A stretch of 64,000 bases of DNA from positions 194,672,816 to 194,736,815 of the forward strand of contig CP136066.1 in the NCBI GenBank assembly GCA_032622095.1, read 5' to 3'. The notes below the pieces were generated by a model, which was not told the origin of the DNA, searched no databases, and saw only the letters and a list, made by a program, of their open reading frames with translations. This document shows, piece by piece, positions 48,950 through 59,830 of the stretch. Source of the stretch: Siphonodentalium dalli. Taxonomy: Eukaryota > Mollusca > Scaphopoda > Gadilida > Siphonodentaliidae. Numbering within the stretch: position 1 is the first letter of the stretch; every line of letters starts with the position of its first letter. Both the position numbers and the translations under genes were made by a program.

Positions 48950-49520
48950 CAGGTCGGAATTTTTCAACACTTGAAGAGCTTGGTGGCAGTCTAGGATTTG
49001 CAGTATTCATGTTAAGATTTTCTCCAACTGGTTATGAGGGGTCCTGATCCCTCCTCGGTGGCCAGTCAAAAGCTGCTAATTAATTTTAAAAAATCGAGAC
49101 CCGAATTTGCCTGGAGTTACATCTCTAGGTGCTAGGATTTGCAATGTTCAGGTTAAGATTTCAAAATATTCTCCCACTGTTCTGAGGGTTTCTGGTTCCT
49201 CCCGTGGTCAGTCAAAAACGGCCAATCAATTAAATAAATGCCTGGAGTTACACCTCTAGATGTTAAGATGTTTGAAGTTTTCAGGTTCAGATTTCAAATT
49301 GTTCTTCCATTGTGACAGAGTGGTGCTGGTCCCTCGCCGTGGCCAGTTAAAAAATGCTAACCAATTAAAAAATCGAGGCCAGAATTTGCCTGCAATTAGA
49401 CTTCTAGATGCAAGGATTTTGCAGCTTTCAGATTTCCATTTTTCTCCAACTGGGCCGAAACATGGTCGGCTCAGTGGGTCCTCATCCCTCATTAGTAGTC
49501 AGTCAAAGACTAATATTCAT
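48950..49520. repeat. ~140-bp tandem repeat, four diverged copies
   Basis: AGGATTTGCA(G/A)T-like landmarks occur at about 48993, 49135, 49266 and 49413. Units share TTCTCC-ACTG, CTGGTCCCTC, GTGGCCAGT(C/T)AAAA and TGCCTG(G/C)A(G/A)TTA-ACCTCTAGATG. Confidence 0.6.
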
Positions 49521-51229
49521 TAACATACACTAAAATCAATGCTGTGAGATGCCAGTTCGGAAGTGTCAAGCCATATGTTGGCATGTTAACCTGGTGCAAA
49601 GTGGTGGTGCAATTGGAAATTCCAATGTGGACGCCCCCTGAACGAAAACCCTCTAGCCACGTCGATGTGTGAAAACTAGTTTAAATAACCATATCGGTTT
49701 GAAGTTTTGAATCGCCTTACATTCTGGTTTGTCGGCTTCCGATGGGAATCAAAATAGGCCGACAATACTAATATACATACCTGCTATGCCACAGACTGGC
49801 TCATTCAAGTCATCATTTTGAGAAACAAAAGTGGCTCCCGATCGATCTATATTATCCATCCTCCAAACTTTCGTAGTGCAGACACAATTTGGAGTTACGA
49901 ATGAGCCATGTCCTTTTAGATTACGTATCCAACAACCTACCGTAATATTTATGCTGTCCATTGACTTATTTTTCTTTGAGTATATTCTTTAATTCAAAAC
50001 TATAGACGTCATTCGGTTAGCTAATACTTGGACATCTTATAAGTACTATTCAACAAATTATCTTAGTGGGCCCCGTATCACCGTTTCTCAGGGTTTTGCT
50101 AAATACTTAGACATGATACAATATTAAGTGGACGTGGGAATAATGTGAATTTCACAAAAATAACCGGAACAGCAATAAATGGCAGATTGTGATTTGTTAC
50201 AAATCAATAGTTTCATAATTTGTAAACAAGTTACTCATTCTTGAACCATATATTGTCTCACAGCGTTACGTGACAAAATGTTCTCAGCGCGTTCCATACA
50301 CCCATGTAGCTTATATATTTCTTGAGGCTGAACTCTTCCCATTTGAGAATTCGGACGTTGCCGGGTCCTAACAGGACTCAAAATAAAAATTATTTTGTCT
50401 TTTCCAATGTTGCATTTTTAGATGAAACCACACCACAATACGTTAATACAAAAAGGAAAATATGGTATTCTTCCGTTTGGCCGCTGGTCACTCTATCGTA
50501 CCAACATTCATTTGTCTCTAGATTCGATAAATTCGTGACGTGACGATGGCAATCATTGAGACGTATTATGAGATTATTCATCGATTCAGTCAATTGGTGT
50601 CTTTTCAACATGCATATAATTAAATTTGCACACGATATGGTCACATGTTTGGTACCGTTGGAAACTACAGCCAATATCCCATCAAATGATTTAACAATGA
50701 AGATGACGTGTAACATAGTACTCGAACGGCGTCCAAAAATTAACCCTCCACAATGTAACAATTTTGACAGGAACATTGCTTGAGCATATAGCGACCGCAC
50801 GATTAAGATGTATCTACTGAATGCGTATATTGAATACATTCGATTCATTACCTATTGAGGAGTACAATTAGTGGATAATCGATGGACGATGACTGTGAAA
50901 CATCCAAGTTTTTCGGTTTAATAGTCCGATAGTGAAAATGTTATCTATTTGTAAAAAATATAGTTGGTCATTTGTTGTAAGTAATTATATGAAATTATCT
51001 ATAGGAATAACTCACCCATTTATGTCTTATATTCTTAAATATGTTTGCTGATGAAAATTCGTGATATCTTCTAAAAGCTACCGGTGTGATTGGGGTCCCC
51101 AGCTAACGCGTGTACATAGTGCAACAACCACTGCAACCTCGCTGAACAGTACCTGTTCACATGGGGTGACACAATATTTTCAATGTTAGTGCCTCTCCAA
51201 TACTCACCACATTTTAGAACCTAGCCCTG
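49521..51229. other. Spacer downstream of the lectin gene
   Basis: No recognised gene. It contains one weak exon candidate on the minus strand (next entry) and a 152-codon minus-strand frame at 50390-50848 without known motifs. Confidence 0.4.
49781..49961 (-). CDS. Possible exon of an unrecognised cysteine-containing protein
   Basis: A minus-strand frame from the ATG at 49961 runs 60 codons to a strong CAG|GTATGT donor just after 49781. The peptide has four cysteines (GCWIRN, TPNCVCTT, PVCGIAG) and a plausible extracellular composition. I do not recognise the family. No partner exon, strong acceptor or promoter was found, so it may be chance. Confidence 0.2.
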
Positions 51230-52429
51230 ACCCAAATTTGACGTATTTGAGTCACGCAATTAGATGTCTCGTATCACGGAATATACATTTAATTTGGTAG
51301 AAATATGCGACAGCAAATGTCCCTGACCCTGACACAATAACTTCAGAAACATTTAACCTGAACCATTATCGTCCTCGGTAAAAGCTACCCATGTTAGACC
51401 CATTTGGAGCCATCTAGATGGTTCCCCCGCTAATGTCTATAGCAGACGGAAATTCGCAACAATAGCTATATATGCATGCAATTGTGTTAGTATGCCAGTG
51501 ATAAAACCTACATAATTACATTAAGTCAGTCATGATTATAAAATCGATATCGCTGGGGTTGTGGTAGTTTGAATGGAATTCAGCTTCTAAACGCAAACTA
51601 GTTTTGAATAGAGAGATTCTGGATATAGAACATAATATGTGATGTGAAAGCATCGCCGGTAATGGACTTATTATCTCAAAACCTATGCTTCGACCGATGT
51701 TCATAAACCTGCAATTCAGTCACGACTTGCATTGACAATGGTCGTTTTTGTGACTAATGCTTGCACAGCCGTCGTATAGAACGAGAGGTCGATCACCATC
51801 GTTAGATGTTTAACACACACATTCAATCATACCGAATACAACACTAGACACCATCAATATAGAAATATACATACATAACTGTTCACAACGAGGGGTCGAT
51901 TGTGCCTTCAACCATACCGACTCAACACAAGAGATCTAGAACTAATAAAAGGTCGTCGATCACGTATCCCCCTAAAGAGTGTATGTTTTAGTAAGGATAG
52001 CTTTTTTTAACTGTCAAAAATCATCGGACCGTGAACAAATTCAAACATGGCATTCTTTGTGTTCTGAAATTTGAACCACGTACCAAATATCAAGAGATTC
52101 AGTTGAATTTAAAAACAACCAGATTACAAAAACTAAAGTTATCATCCGGAAATCAAACAAACGGCAAATCTAAGTCGACACGGACCATACATCCGGCAAA
52201 AATGGGCGGACCGAACCCATATTCGAACTTGACGTGTATTGGGAGCTGATAACCTCATATAACATATTTGATTAAGATCCGATCACAAACTAAAGTGATC
52301 AGCCGGAAACTTTCCGAATGGACACCGGCTATTTGAATAGACCCAAACGAGAACAATATCGAGGACAACTATTCGCCGACATGGCTCATTAGAGCTTCCA
52401 AATTTTGTCTACGTAATTTTGGAATGAGG
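51230..52429. other. Spacer with one diverged satellite unit
   Basis: The first about 170 bases resemble the ~132-bp repeat of 8040-8606 (GATGTCTCGTATCACGG, ATATGCGACAGCAAAT). Nothing further was recognised. Confidence 0.35.
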
Positions 52430-54115
52430 TATAATATAGGTGCACATATCCGAACTATTGCTGAAAAATACTTTCCATGGTCACAGCCAATTTCCACCTG
52501 TTTTCAGCATAAACTCAAACAAACGTTCTTTATTTATACCATATCAAGAAAAGACTAACACTGAACGCTCGTTTCTGTTCTATGCCGTGCAAATGGATAT
52601 TTTTTGTTTGGGAGCGAAACGTTCCCATTAAACAGACATGGCTCATTAGAACTTCCAAAGTTTGTCTATGTAATTTGTAAGGAGGTATAAGATAAGTATG
52701 AATATACACGATATAATTTTATACCGGCTTCATCTGCTCTCAAAAATACTTTCCAAGGACACAGCCATTTTCCAGCTTTTTAAATTTTTCCAGCACAGCA
52801 TGAAATAAGCGGTAAGTTTGGCAGGGGATATAGAAATGGGCTCTGCCCGTCCGTAACAACTTTCCCAACAAGAAGCTCTATATCTTGGTCATCGCCAGTC
52901 AGATTTTAATGATCTTCGCTAAGAAACATGGAGGAAAGAGTATTTACAAAAGCGGGTTTCGTCCTTTGATTTTTTCCAGAGTTACGGCTCTTATTGTGTA
53001 AATGAGACTTAGAGTGAAGACGGATTTTACTCTGCGTCGGGACAACGCACTGGCCACATCCCTCATCCAATGATCACTAAGCGTCATATGGGCCTTTGGG
53101 TGGACTCTAGATTGGACCTGTCATTGCTGCCAGCAGCCATCTTTATTCATCTGGAAAAGTGTTTTGTTGTCCATCCATGCATATATCTCAACCAATAGTT
53201 AGATAATCTAAATGAATCTAGTATAGAGGTTCATTATCATGACTTCTAACATAATAGGGGCACATGATGATCTTCACCTTTTCCATTTTAGAGCTATCCT
53301 GTGTTTATCTGCAAATCATTTCTTTTGTCTGCTCAAGCAGATATCAAAGCCATGGGTTGTCAGATCTGAATGAAATTTGGTATGGATGTTTGTCATAATG
53401 AATGGTTTTAAATGAATGCCAAATTACATTTTCAATTTGTCTCAGTTATCGACCTTATTTGTCAATTGTTCGCAATTTTGGTTTGCCCGGCTTGATATGA
53501 ACCAATGTTAAAATTATATGTTAATCATGCATGTTTTATTTAGTTATCACAGGCCATATTAAGAATCTTTCGAATTAAGATACATCATAAAATTATAACC
53601 CAAACATCGTGTTCAAAATTGTACTGTTATGACTGCAATATGTCTTTCTGGAATATATAAATGATGCTTGTATAAAGTTAGTTCAAGTACACATCGACCT
53701 ATTTCGATATCGGGGGGAAAAATTCAAAAGCGAATATTATTAGGTGTATTTCGGACCGCATACCGGCGTTAATTCAACAAATGAATGTATTTGACACACA
53801 ATTGCACTGTATTGCATGGATCTGAAAGTTGACGGACTTGTTCCGAAAAAGTATCATGGTGATGGTGGGCTTGGTCTAATAGTACAACATATTAAGATGT
53901 AAGTGATACAATGGACAAAGTGTCGTGGAGACTCGCATATCAGTCACGATTAATAGACACCTTCCGCATAATGAACTACAACAGATAATTATTACGAATA
54001 CATCATATAGTAATAAGTTTGCTATCGTTTCTCAGTTATTCAATGTTAAAGACGATTCTGAGTGTATGTCCTTACATTGTGACCGCCATGTGTCTTTAAT
54101 TTGTACCTATTAGTG
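52430..54115 (+). repeat. Segmental repeat, copy 1 (with ~700-bp extra segment)
   Basis: This is the first of three related segments of about 1.2-1.7 kb. Ordered landmarks are an ACGTTCTTTATTTATACCATAT box, TATGCCGTGCAAATGG, CTTCCAAAGTTTGTCTATGT, GGCTTCATCTGCT, GGGGATATAGAAATGGGCTC, TATATCTTGGTCA, ATCGGGGGGAAAAATTC, GTATCATGGTGATGGTGG and CCTTCCGCATAATGAACTAC. Copy 1 has additional sequence at about 52925-53640 that the others lack. Confidence 0.65.
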
Positions 54116-55689
54116 GTAATCAAATCGCTCGTCATCGTGATAATCTTGCCGAACACAACGCGCTAAACTATGACCTGAAAACAACATAATTACTGCGATT
54201 GACCAGACAAATTATCTCATACACAAACGGACTCGTAGTCGTCAATTCTGCGAACAGCTTTTCTTGGCACAGGTTTCCAGAACAAAAATATACCCCACTC
54301 CCCAATAATACTTAATCCTACAATTTTTCGCACATAACTAAAAAAAACGCTCCTTGTTTATACCATATCAGGAATAGACTAACACGGAATGCTCTTTTCT
54401 GTTCTATGCCGTGCAAATGGCTACTTTTTGTTACGGACGGGCAAAGCTCATTTCTATATTCCCCGCCAAATTTACGGCTTATTCCAATTATGTTCTAAAC
54501 ATTTAAAAAGCTGGAAATTGGCTGGGTCGTGGTAAGTATTTTTGAGAGCAGATGAAGCCGATATATAAATATTTCGCGTATTTATCAACCTATCTTATTC
54601 CTACTTCCAAATTACATAGACAAACTTTGGAAGCTCTGATGAAGTCCGTTTAATGGGAACGTTCCCTACTGGTGGTAATCAAATCGTTCGTCGTCGTGAA
54701 ACGCGAGAATCTTGCCAATCACAAAGCGCTGCGCTATGACCTGATAACAACATAATTACTGCGATTGACAAGCATGATTGTCTCATTCACAAACGGACTC
54801 GTAGTCGTCAATTCTGCGATAAGTTTTTTGGCACGGGTCCCCAGAACAAAACTTGACCACACCCCAATAATACTTAATACTACAATTTTTCGCATAAAAC
54901 TCAAATAAACGCTCTTTAATTATACCATATAAGGAACACCTTACACGAAACGCTCTTTTCTGTTCTATGCCGTGCAAATGGCTGGTTTTTGTTTGGGACC
55001 TAAACGTCCCCATAAAATGGACATGGTTCATCAGAGCTTCCAAAGTTTGTCTATGTAATTTGGAAGTAGGAATAAGATAGGTTGACAAATACAGGAAATA
55101 TTTATATATCGGCTTCATCTGCTCTCAAAAATACTTACCACGGCCACAGCCATTTTCCAGCTGTTTTAATTTGTTATCACAGAAGTGAAATAAGCTGTTA
55201 ATTTGGCGGGGGATATAGAAATGGGCTCTGCCCGTCCGTAACAACTTTCCAACAAGCTCTATATCTTGGTCACCGTCAGTCAGATTTTAATGATCTTATC
55301 TATGATGACAAAGCATCATGGTCTTTCTGGAACATATAAATGATGCTCGTATAAAGTTAGTTCAAGTACGTATCGACCTATTTCGATATCGGGGGGAAAA
55401 ATTCAAAAGCGAATATTATTAGGTGTATTTTGGATCGCATACCGGCGTTAATTCAACTAAGGAATGTATATTTGACACACAATTTAACTATTGCATGGGA
55501 CTAAAAGTTGAAGGACTTGTTCCGAAAAAGTATCATGGTGATGGTGGGCCAGGTCTTATAGTGCAACATATTAAGACGTAAGAGATAAAATGGACCAAGT
55601 GTCGTGGAGACTCCCATCTCAGTCACGATTAATAGACACCTTCCACATAATGAACTACAACAGGTAATTATTACGAATACATCATATAT
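54116..55689 (+). repeat. Segmental repeat, copy 2 (with an internal inverted piece)
   Basis: It begins with GTGGTAATCAAATCG-TCGTC-TCGTG, which occurs twice (about 54116 and 54674), so part of the unit is duplicated inside this copy. The piece at about 54430-54660 reads in reverse relative to 55010-55235. The copy ends at the Tc1 insertion. Confidence 0.6.
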
Positions 55690-57300
55690 ACACCTGGAAA
55701 AAAGTTAAGCACCACCTGATAATTTTATCATGACAGACAAAACCAGTATGCTTGCTTAAAAACGGTGCACTTTACACCAGAACCCGTTATATTTTCTGAC
55801 AGATGATATCTACGGTGATACAAAATTACAACTACCCACACATTTTCGATAATTTAATCTGTATTATTGTGAGATATTACATTGCTTGTATTACTGACAT
55901 AATTTGAGCACAATTTAAGTTTGGAGCCCCAGGCCGACTAGAAACATTTAGGAGGATACATGGTTGTTAAAAATGGCAGTAAATTATCTCAGACGACATT
56001 CTGCGACACAGACTTCAATAGCGTGTATATGAACCACGTGATCGGATGACTGCCTGAACTCTCCGTCTCATGGTCCCTGTCAGACGTCTTATGCGTTGTT
56101 GATGTATGGTGTCCCATTCTCGGTGCAGAGGTTGTTCCAGTTCCTGTAGGTTTGCTACAGGAGGGTCCATCTTCTGTATTTTGCGCCCTATCTGGTCCCA
56201 GATGTGCTCTATCGGATTAAGGCCAGGACTATGGGCAGGCCAAGAGATGGCGGTAATGGCAATCTGTTGCAGGAAAGCTGTCACGTGCCTGGAACGGTGT
56301 GTTCTCGCGTTGTCATCCGTGAAAACAGGTCTGCTGCAAGCGAGTGGTCATCAAAGTGTGGTATTACGGTCGCATCCAAGATTTCACGCCTGTACCTCTC
56401 TCCGCTCAGGTTACCCCGCACTGTTATCATGTCCGATTTGCAGTCATGGGACAAACAGCCCCAAATCATAATCGAACCTCCACCAAAGGGAACCGTGGGT
56501 TGAATGTTCTTAGGTGCATACGCAGTGTTTCGACGACACCACACCCGAAGACGCCCATCGGTAACATGCAACAAGAACCTGCTTTTATCTGACCAGTGGA
56601 TACGCCTCCAAGACCTAATGTTCCAATGACGTCGCGCTAAACACCATGCCAAATGAGCCCTCCGATGACGATCGAGCAGCCTTGGACGTTTGATCACCCT
56701 CCTTGACCTCAAACATGCTGCTTTAAGTGGGTTTCTCACTGTGCGGTACGACAACCGGCTATGGGGCATCCAGACATTCTTCAGAAAAGTGCTTGTAGCA
56801 AATGGTTGTCGTCGTACCGATCGAAGCAGGCGCCGATCTTCACGGTCTGACGTCACCATTGGGCTTCCATATCTTGGCCTGTCCTTCACCGTATTGGTTT
56901 CGCTGTGTTTCTGTACCAATCTTCTGATAACTGAATGGTGGTACCCTAGCTGTCGACCTATAGCCCTGCATGACATTCCGGCTGCAACCATGCCTATTAT
57001 ACGCCATCTATCGCCGTCAGACAACCTTCTCCGAGCCATAGTAACACGAAAATGAATATGTGAGGTCAGTACGAGTTTAGATTAAGCTCGTTATGACCCG
57101 AAATGAAAGTGCTCTCATGGCAAATCACGACTGGTTTGCTGTGAACGCGAGCTATGCGCGTCACAGATGAGTGCACATATTGTCATTTCATCGCTTGATA
57201 ATTGTTAATGGCACTGCGCACATTATTTTAACAAATACGGCTTGAGTCGCACATCAGTACATGCATTTCTCAGGTGGTGCTTAACTTTTTTCCAGGTGTA
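55690..57300 (-). mobile_element. Tc1-type DNA transposon, 1,611 bp, with TA target duplication
   Basis: The inverted termini begin TACACCTGGAAAAAAGTTAA and include CACCACCTG (about 30 bases); the right end is the exact complement. TA at 55688-55689 and 57301-57302 is the target duplication. Removing the element rebuilds CATCATATAGTAATAAG, which is found uninterrupted in copy 1 at about 54001-54017. The well-preserved ends point to recent insertion. Confidence 0.9.
56015..57039 (-). pseudogene. Tc1-family DD34E transposase with one frameshift
   Basis: The gene runs from the ATG at 57039 to the stop at 56015, about 340 residues, the normal length. Residues 1-115 hold paired helix-turn-helix domains (GMSCRAIGRQLGYHHSVIRR, then VKDRPRYGSP). 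The catalytic triad is in HWSDKSRF (Asp), FTDDNARTH (Asp) and SPGLNPIEHIWD (Glu), with exactly 34 residues between the second Asp and the Glu. A one-base frameshift near 56340-56360 separates the first frame (57039 down to 56281) from the second (56284 down to 56015). No other damage was noticed, so the loss is recent or could be a sequencing error. Confidence 0.88.
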
Positions 57301-58438
57301 TAGTAATAAGTTTGCAATCGTTTCTCAGTTATTCAATGTTAAAGACGATTCTTAGATTATGTCCTTAAATTGTGACCGCCATCTGGCTTAAATTTTTACC
57401 TATTGGTGGTAGTAAAATCGTTCGTCGTCGTGAAATGCGAGAATCTTGCCAAAACACAACGCGCTAAGCTATGACCTGATAACAACATAATTAATGCGAG
57501 TGGCAAGCATGATTGTCTCACTCATAAAGGGACTCGTAGTCGTCAATACTGCGAAAAGTTTTTTGGTACAGGTCCCCACAACAAATTTACCCCCTCCCTC
57601 CTCAATAATACTTAATCCTACAATTTGTCGCACAAAACTCAAACAAACGCTCTTTATTTATACCGTATCAGGAATTGACAAACACGAAACGCTCTTTTAT
57701 GTTATATGCCGTGCGAATTGCTATTTTTTGTTTGGGACCGAAACGTGCCCATTAAACGGACAGTATGGCTCATCGGAGCTTCCAAAGTTTGTCTATGTAA
57801 TTTGGAAGTAGGAATAAGATAGGATGACACATATATGAAATATTTATATACCGGCTTCATCTGCTATCAAAAATACTTTCCATGGACACATCCATTTTCC
57901 AACTTTTTAAATTGTTTTTAGCACAGAAGTGATATAAGCGGTAAGTTTGGCGGGGAATACAGAAATAGGCTCCGCCCGTCCGTAACAACTTGTCAACAGG
58001 AAGCTCTATATCTTGGCCTGTCTGATATTAATGATCTTCTCTATGATAAAGCAACATGGTCTTTCTGGAATATATAAATGATGCTCGAAGAAAGGTAGTT
58101 CAAGTGTGTATCGACCTATTTCGATGTCAGGGGAAAATTTCAAAAGCAAATATTATTAGGTGCATGTATTTTGACCACATACCGGTGTTAATTCAACAGA
58201 TTAATGTATATTTGACACACCATTGAACTGTATTACATGGGACTAAAAGTTGAAGGAATTGTTCCGAAAAATATCATGGTGATGGTGGTCCTGGTCTTTG
58301 TAGTGCAACATATTAAGATGTAAGCGATACAATGGTCAAAGTGTCGTGGAGACTTGTAATCAGTCACGATTAATAGACACCTTCCGCATAATGAACTACG
58401 ACATGTAATTATTACGAATACATCATATAGTAAATTAG
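57301..58438 (+). repeat. Segmental repeat, continuation of copy 2 and copy 3
   Basis: It resumes the interrupted unit with GTAATAAGTTTGCAATCG and CAGTTATTCAATGTTAAAGAC. It then gives a full third copy with AAACGCTCTTTATTTATACC, TATGCCGTGCGAATTG, CGGGGAATACAGAAATAGGC and GGTGATGGTGGTCC, ending at TAGTAAATTAGTAATAAAG. Tandem segmental duplication is the simplest explanation. Confidence 0.6.
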
Positions 58439-58439
58439 T

Positions 58440-58776
58440 AATAAAGCAAAAAACGTTACAGAACCTGGCGTTTGTTTAGATCCGGATATGGTAAACATAA
58501 AGAGCGTTATTTTTTTTTACTGTTTTCCTGATATGAGCGTTTATATCGTTTGTGTGTGATTAACCAATATAATTGCACTGTGTTATGTAAACAGAAGCAA
58601 AATTTCTGTAACACGAGCAGGTTCTTGTGTACGTACACCATTGTGCGTCTTGACGACAATATACTGATTAGGTTTGGCATATGAAGAAAACTATATATAT
58701 TTTAATATTCCTTCCGTTGATGGAGATTTCAACAAATATGAATATTTCTGCAACGAACGCCACCCATGCCTTTAAT
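58440..58776 (-). mobile_element. Truncated TTAA MITE, fifth copy
   Basis: It holds the reverse-oriented internal boxes (ATCCGGATATGG, AACATAAAGAGCGTTA, GTGTGATTAACCAATA) and the right end ACGCCACCCATGCCTTTAA. The other end is missing where it abuts the segmental repeat. Confidence 0.55.
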
Positions 58777-59617
58777 GTCAGATCCCTTAAACCCACTCTC
58801 ATTGTTCCGTGGTACTGGTACACCTAACATAATTCATAAACGGGAATGAAAACGTTGCAAGGTTTGCAAATTTGATACTATGCTTTATCATGAGGAATTT
58901 TGAAATTTAAATTGTTTTGCTTTATGTAAATGCACATTTATGAAATGGGTACTGACATGTTAGTATTCATTCGAATCAAGGTATGGGGTCCCATGCATGG
59001 ATGGGAAAAGACGTACATGGCAGAAGCACGGACAACTTAATATTTACGCCATCATTAATTTTGTTTCCCTTAAGACTTAATGCAGATTGCAGATTTTGTC
59101 GCACGTGTTCAGAAGGTCAATGTTCCACATCCAGATGTGATACTCATCCTTACATGTACTTTATTTATCAATGAATTATTCGGTGGGAATAACGGGGAGT
59201 ACTTCGATAGAGCAACCTCAACTTGAAATGACTGTCGGTCCGTCAATTTGCTATATAGTGGAATATATCACTCTCGGTTTGCGGCAATGAACACATGTGT
59301 GGTGTGTCGCGCATTATGTGCAGTAAACAGATACACACGCGAGTCCATTGTCACTGATTTGAGAATCGGAATACTATGCGTACGCTCTTTAAAAATACGC
59401 TCTTTAAAAAATCGTCAGTTGTGGGTTGCACCCCACAATTTACTCAAACAAAAGATCGCACCCCACAAGTATTCATGGGTATGTGCAGTCACCACACAAG
59501 TATACTTTGGCCAGTACGTCTGTTCGCCTGTTTCGTTTCCGGATGATAACGGTAGTACGTCGGAACTGAATCCATTTAAATTTGGCATGTGGGTTTAGTA
59601 GCACACATTACAGGTCA
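58777..59617. other. Spacer with a CGCTCTTTAAAA doublet
   Basis: TACGCTCTTTAAAAA occurs twice in tandem at about 59388-59421, followed by a doublet of GCACCCCACAA at about 59428-59470. Open frames here are Cys-rich in one place (about 59080-59140) but lack known motifs. Confidence 0.4.
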
Positions 59618-59830
59618 AGTTCGAATTTGGGTTCCGCCCACCAATTTTTACCAGACTTGCGGCCCTTTTTGTTGGAATTTGCACTTAATTTTAGTTTCGG
59701 GATAAAACTTTAGTCAGTCTGAATTGCATGGAATGACATTTGGTATGTGAGTTTACTAGCCCAAACTACAGGTCAAAAATTCGAATTTGCTTTCCACCCA
59801 AAGTTATGAGTTATAATCCATTGTTGAAAT
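59618..59830. repeat. Dispersed repeat (CAAGTTCGAATTT family), two half-units
   Basis: The box ACAGGTCAAGTTCGAATTTG and then TTCCGCCCACCAATTTTTACC recur in diverged form about 165 bp later. The same boxes occur at 62480-62720. Confidence 0.5.

Noticed and set aside
50390-50848. 152-codon - strand frame
   Set aside because: No known domain, no splice or start context, and AT-rich composition. Chance is the simplest explanation.
56106-57055. + strand frames of about 80-120 codons in the Tc1 element
   Set aside because: They are antisense to the clearly recognisable transposase.
58983-59174. Cys-rich small secreted peptide
   Set aside because: The cysteines are clustered in one short stretch, there is no signal peptide, and no related copy was seen.
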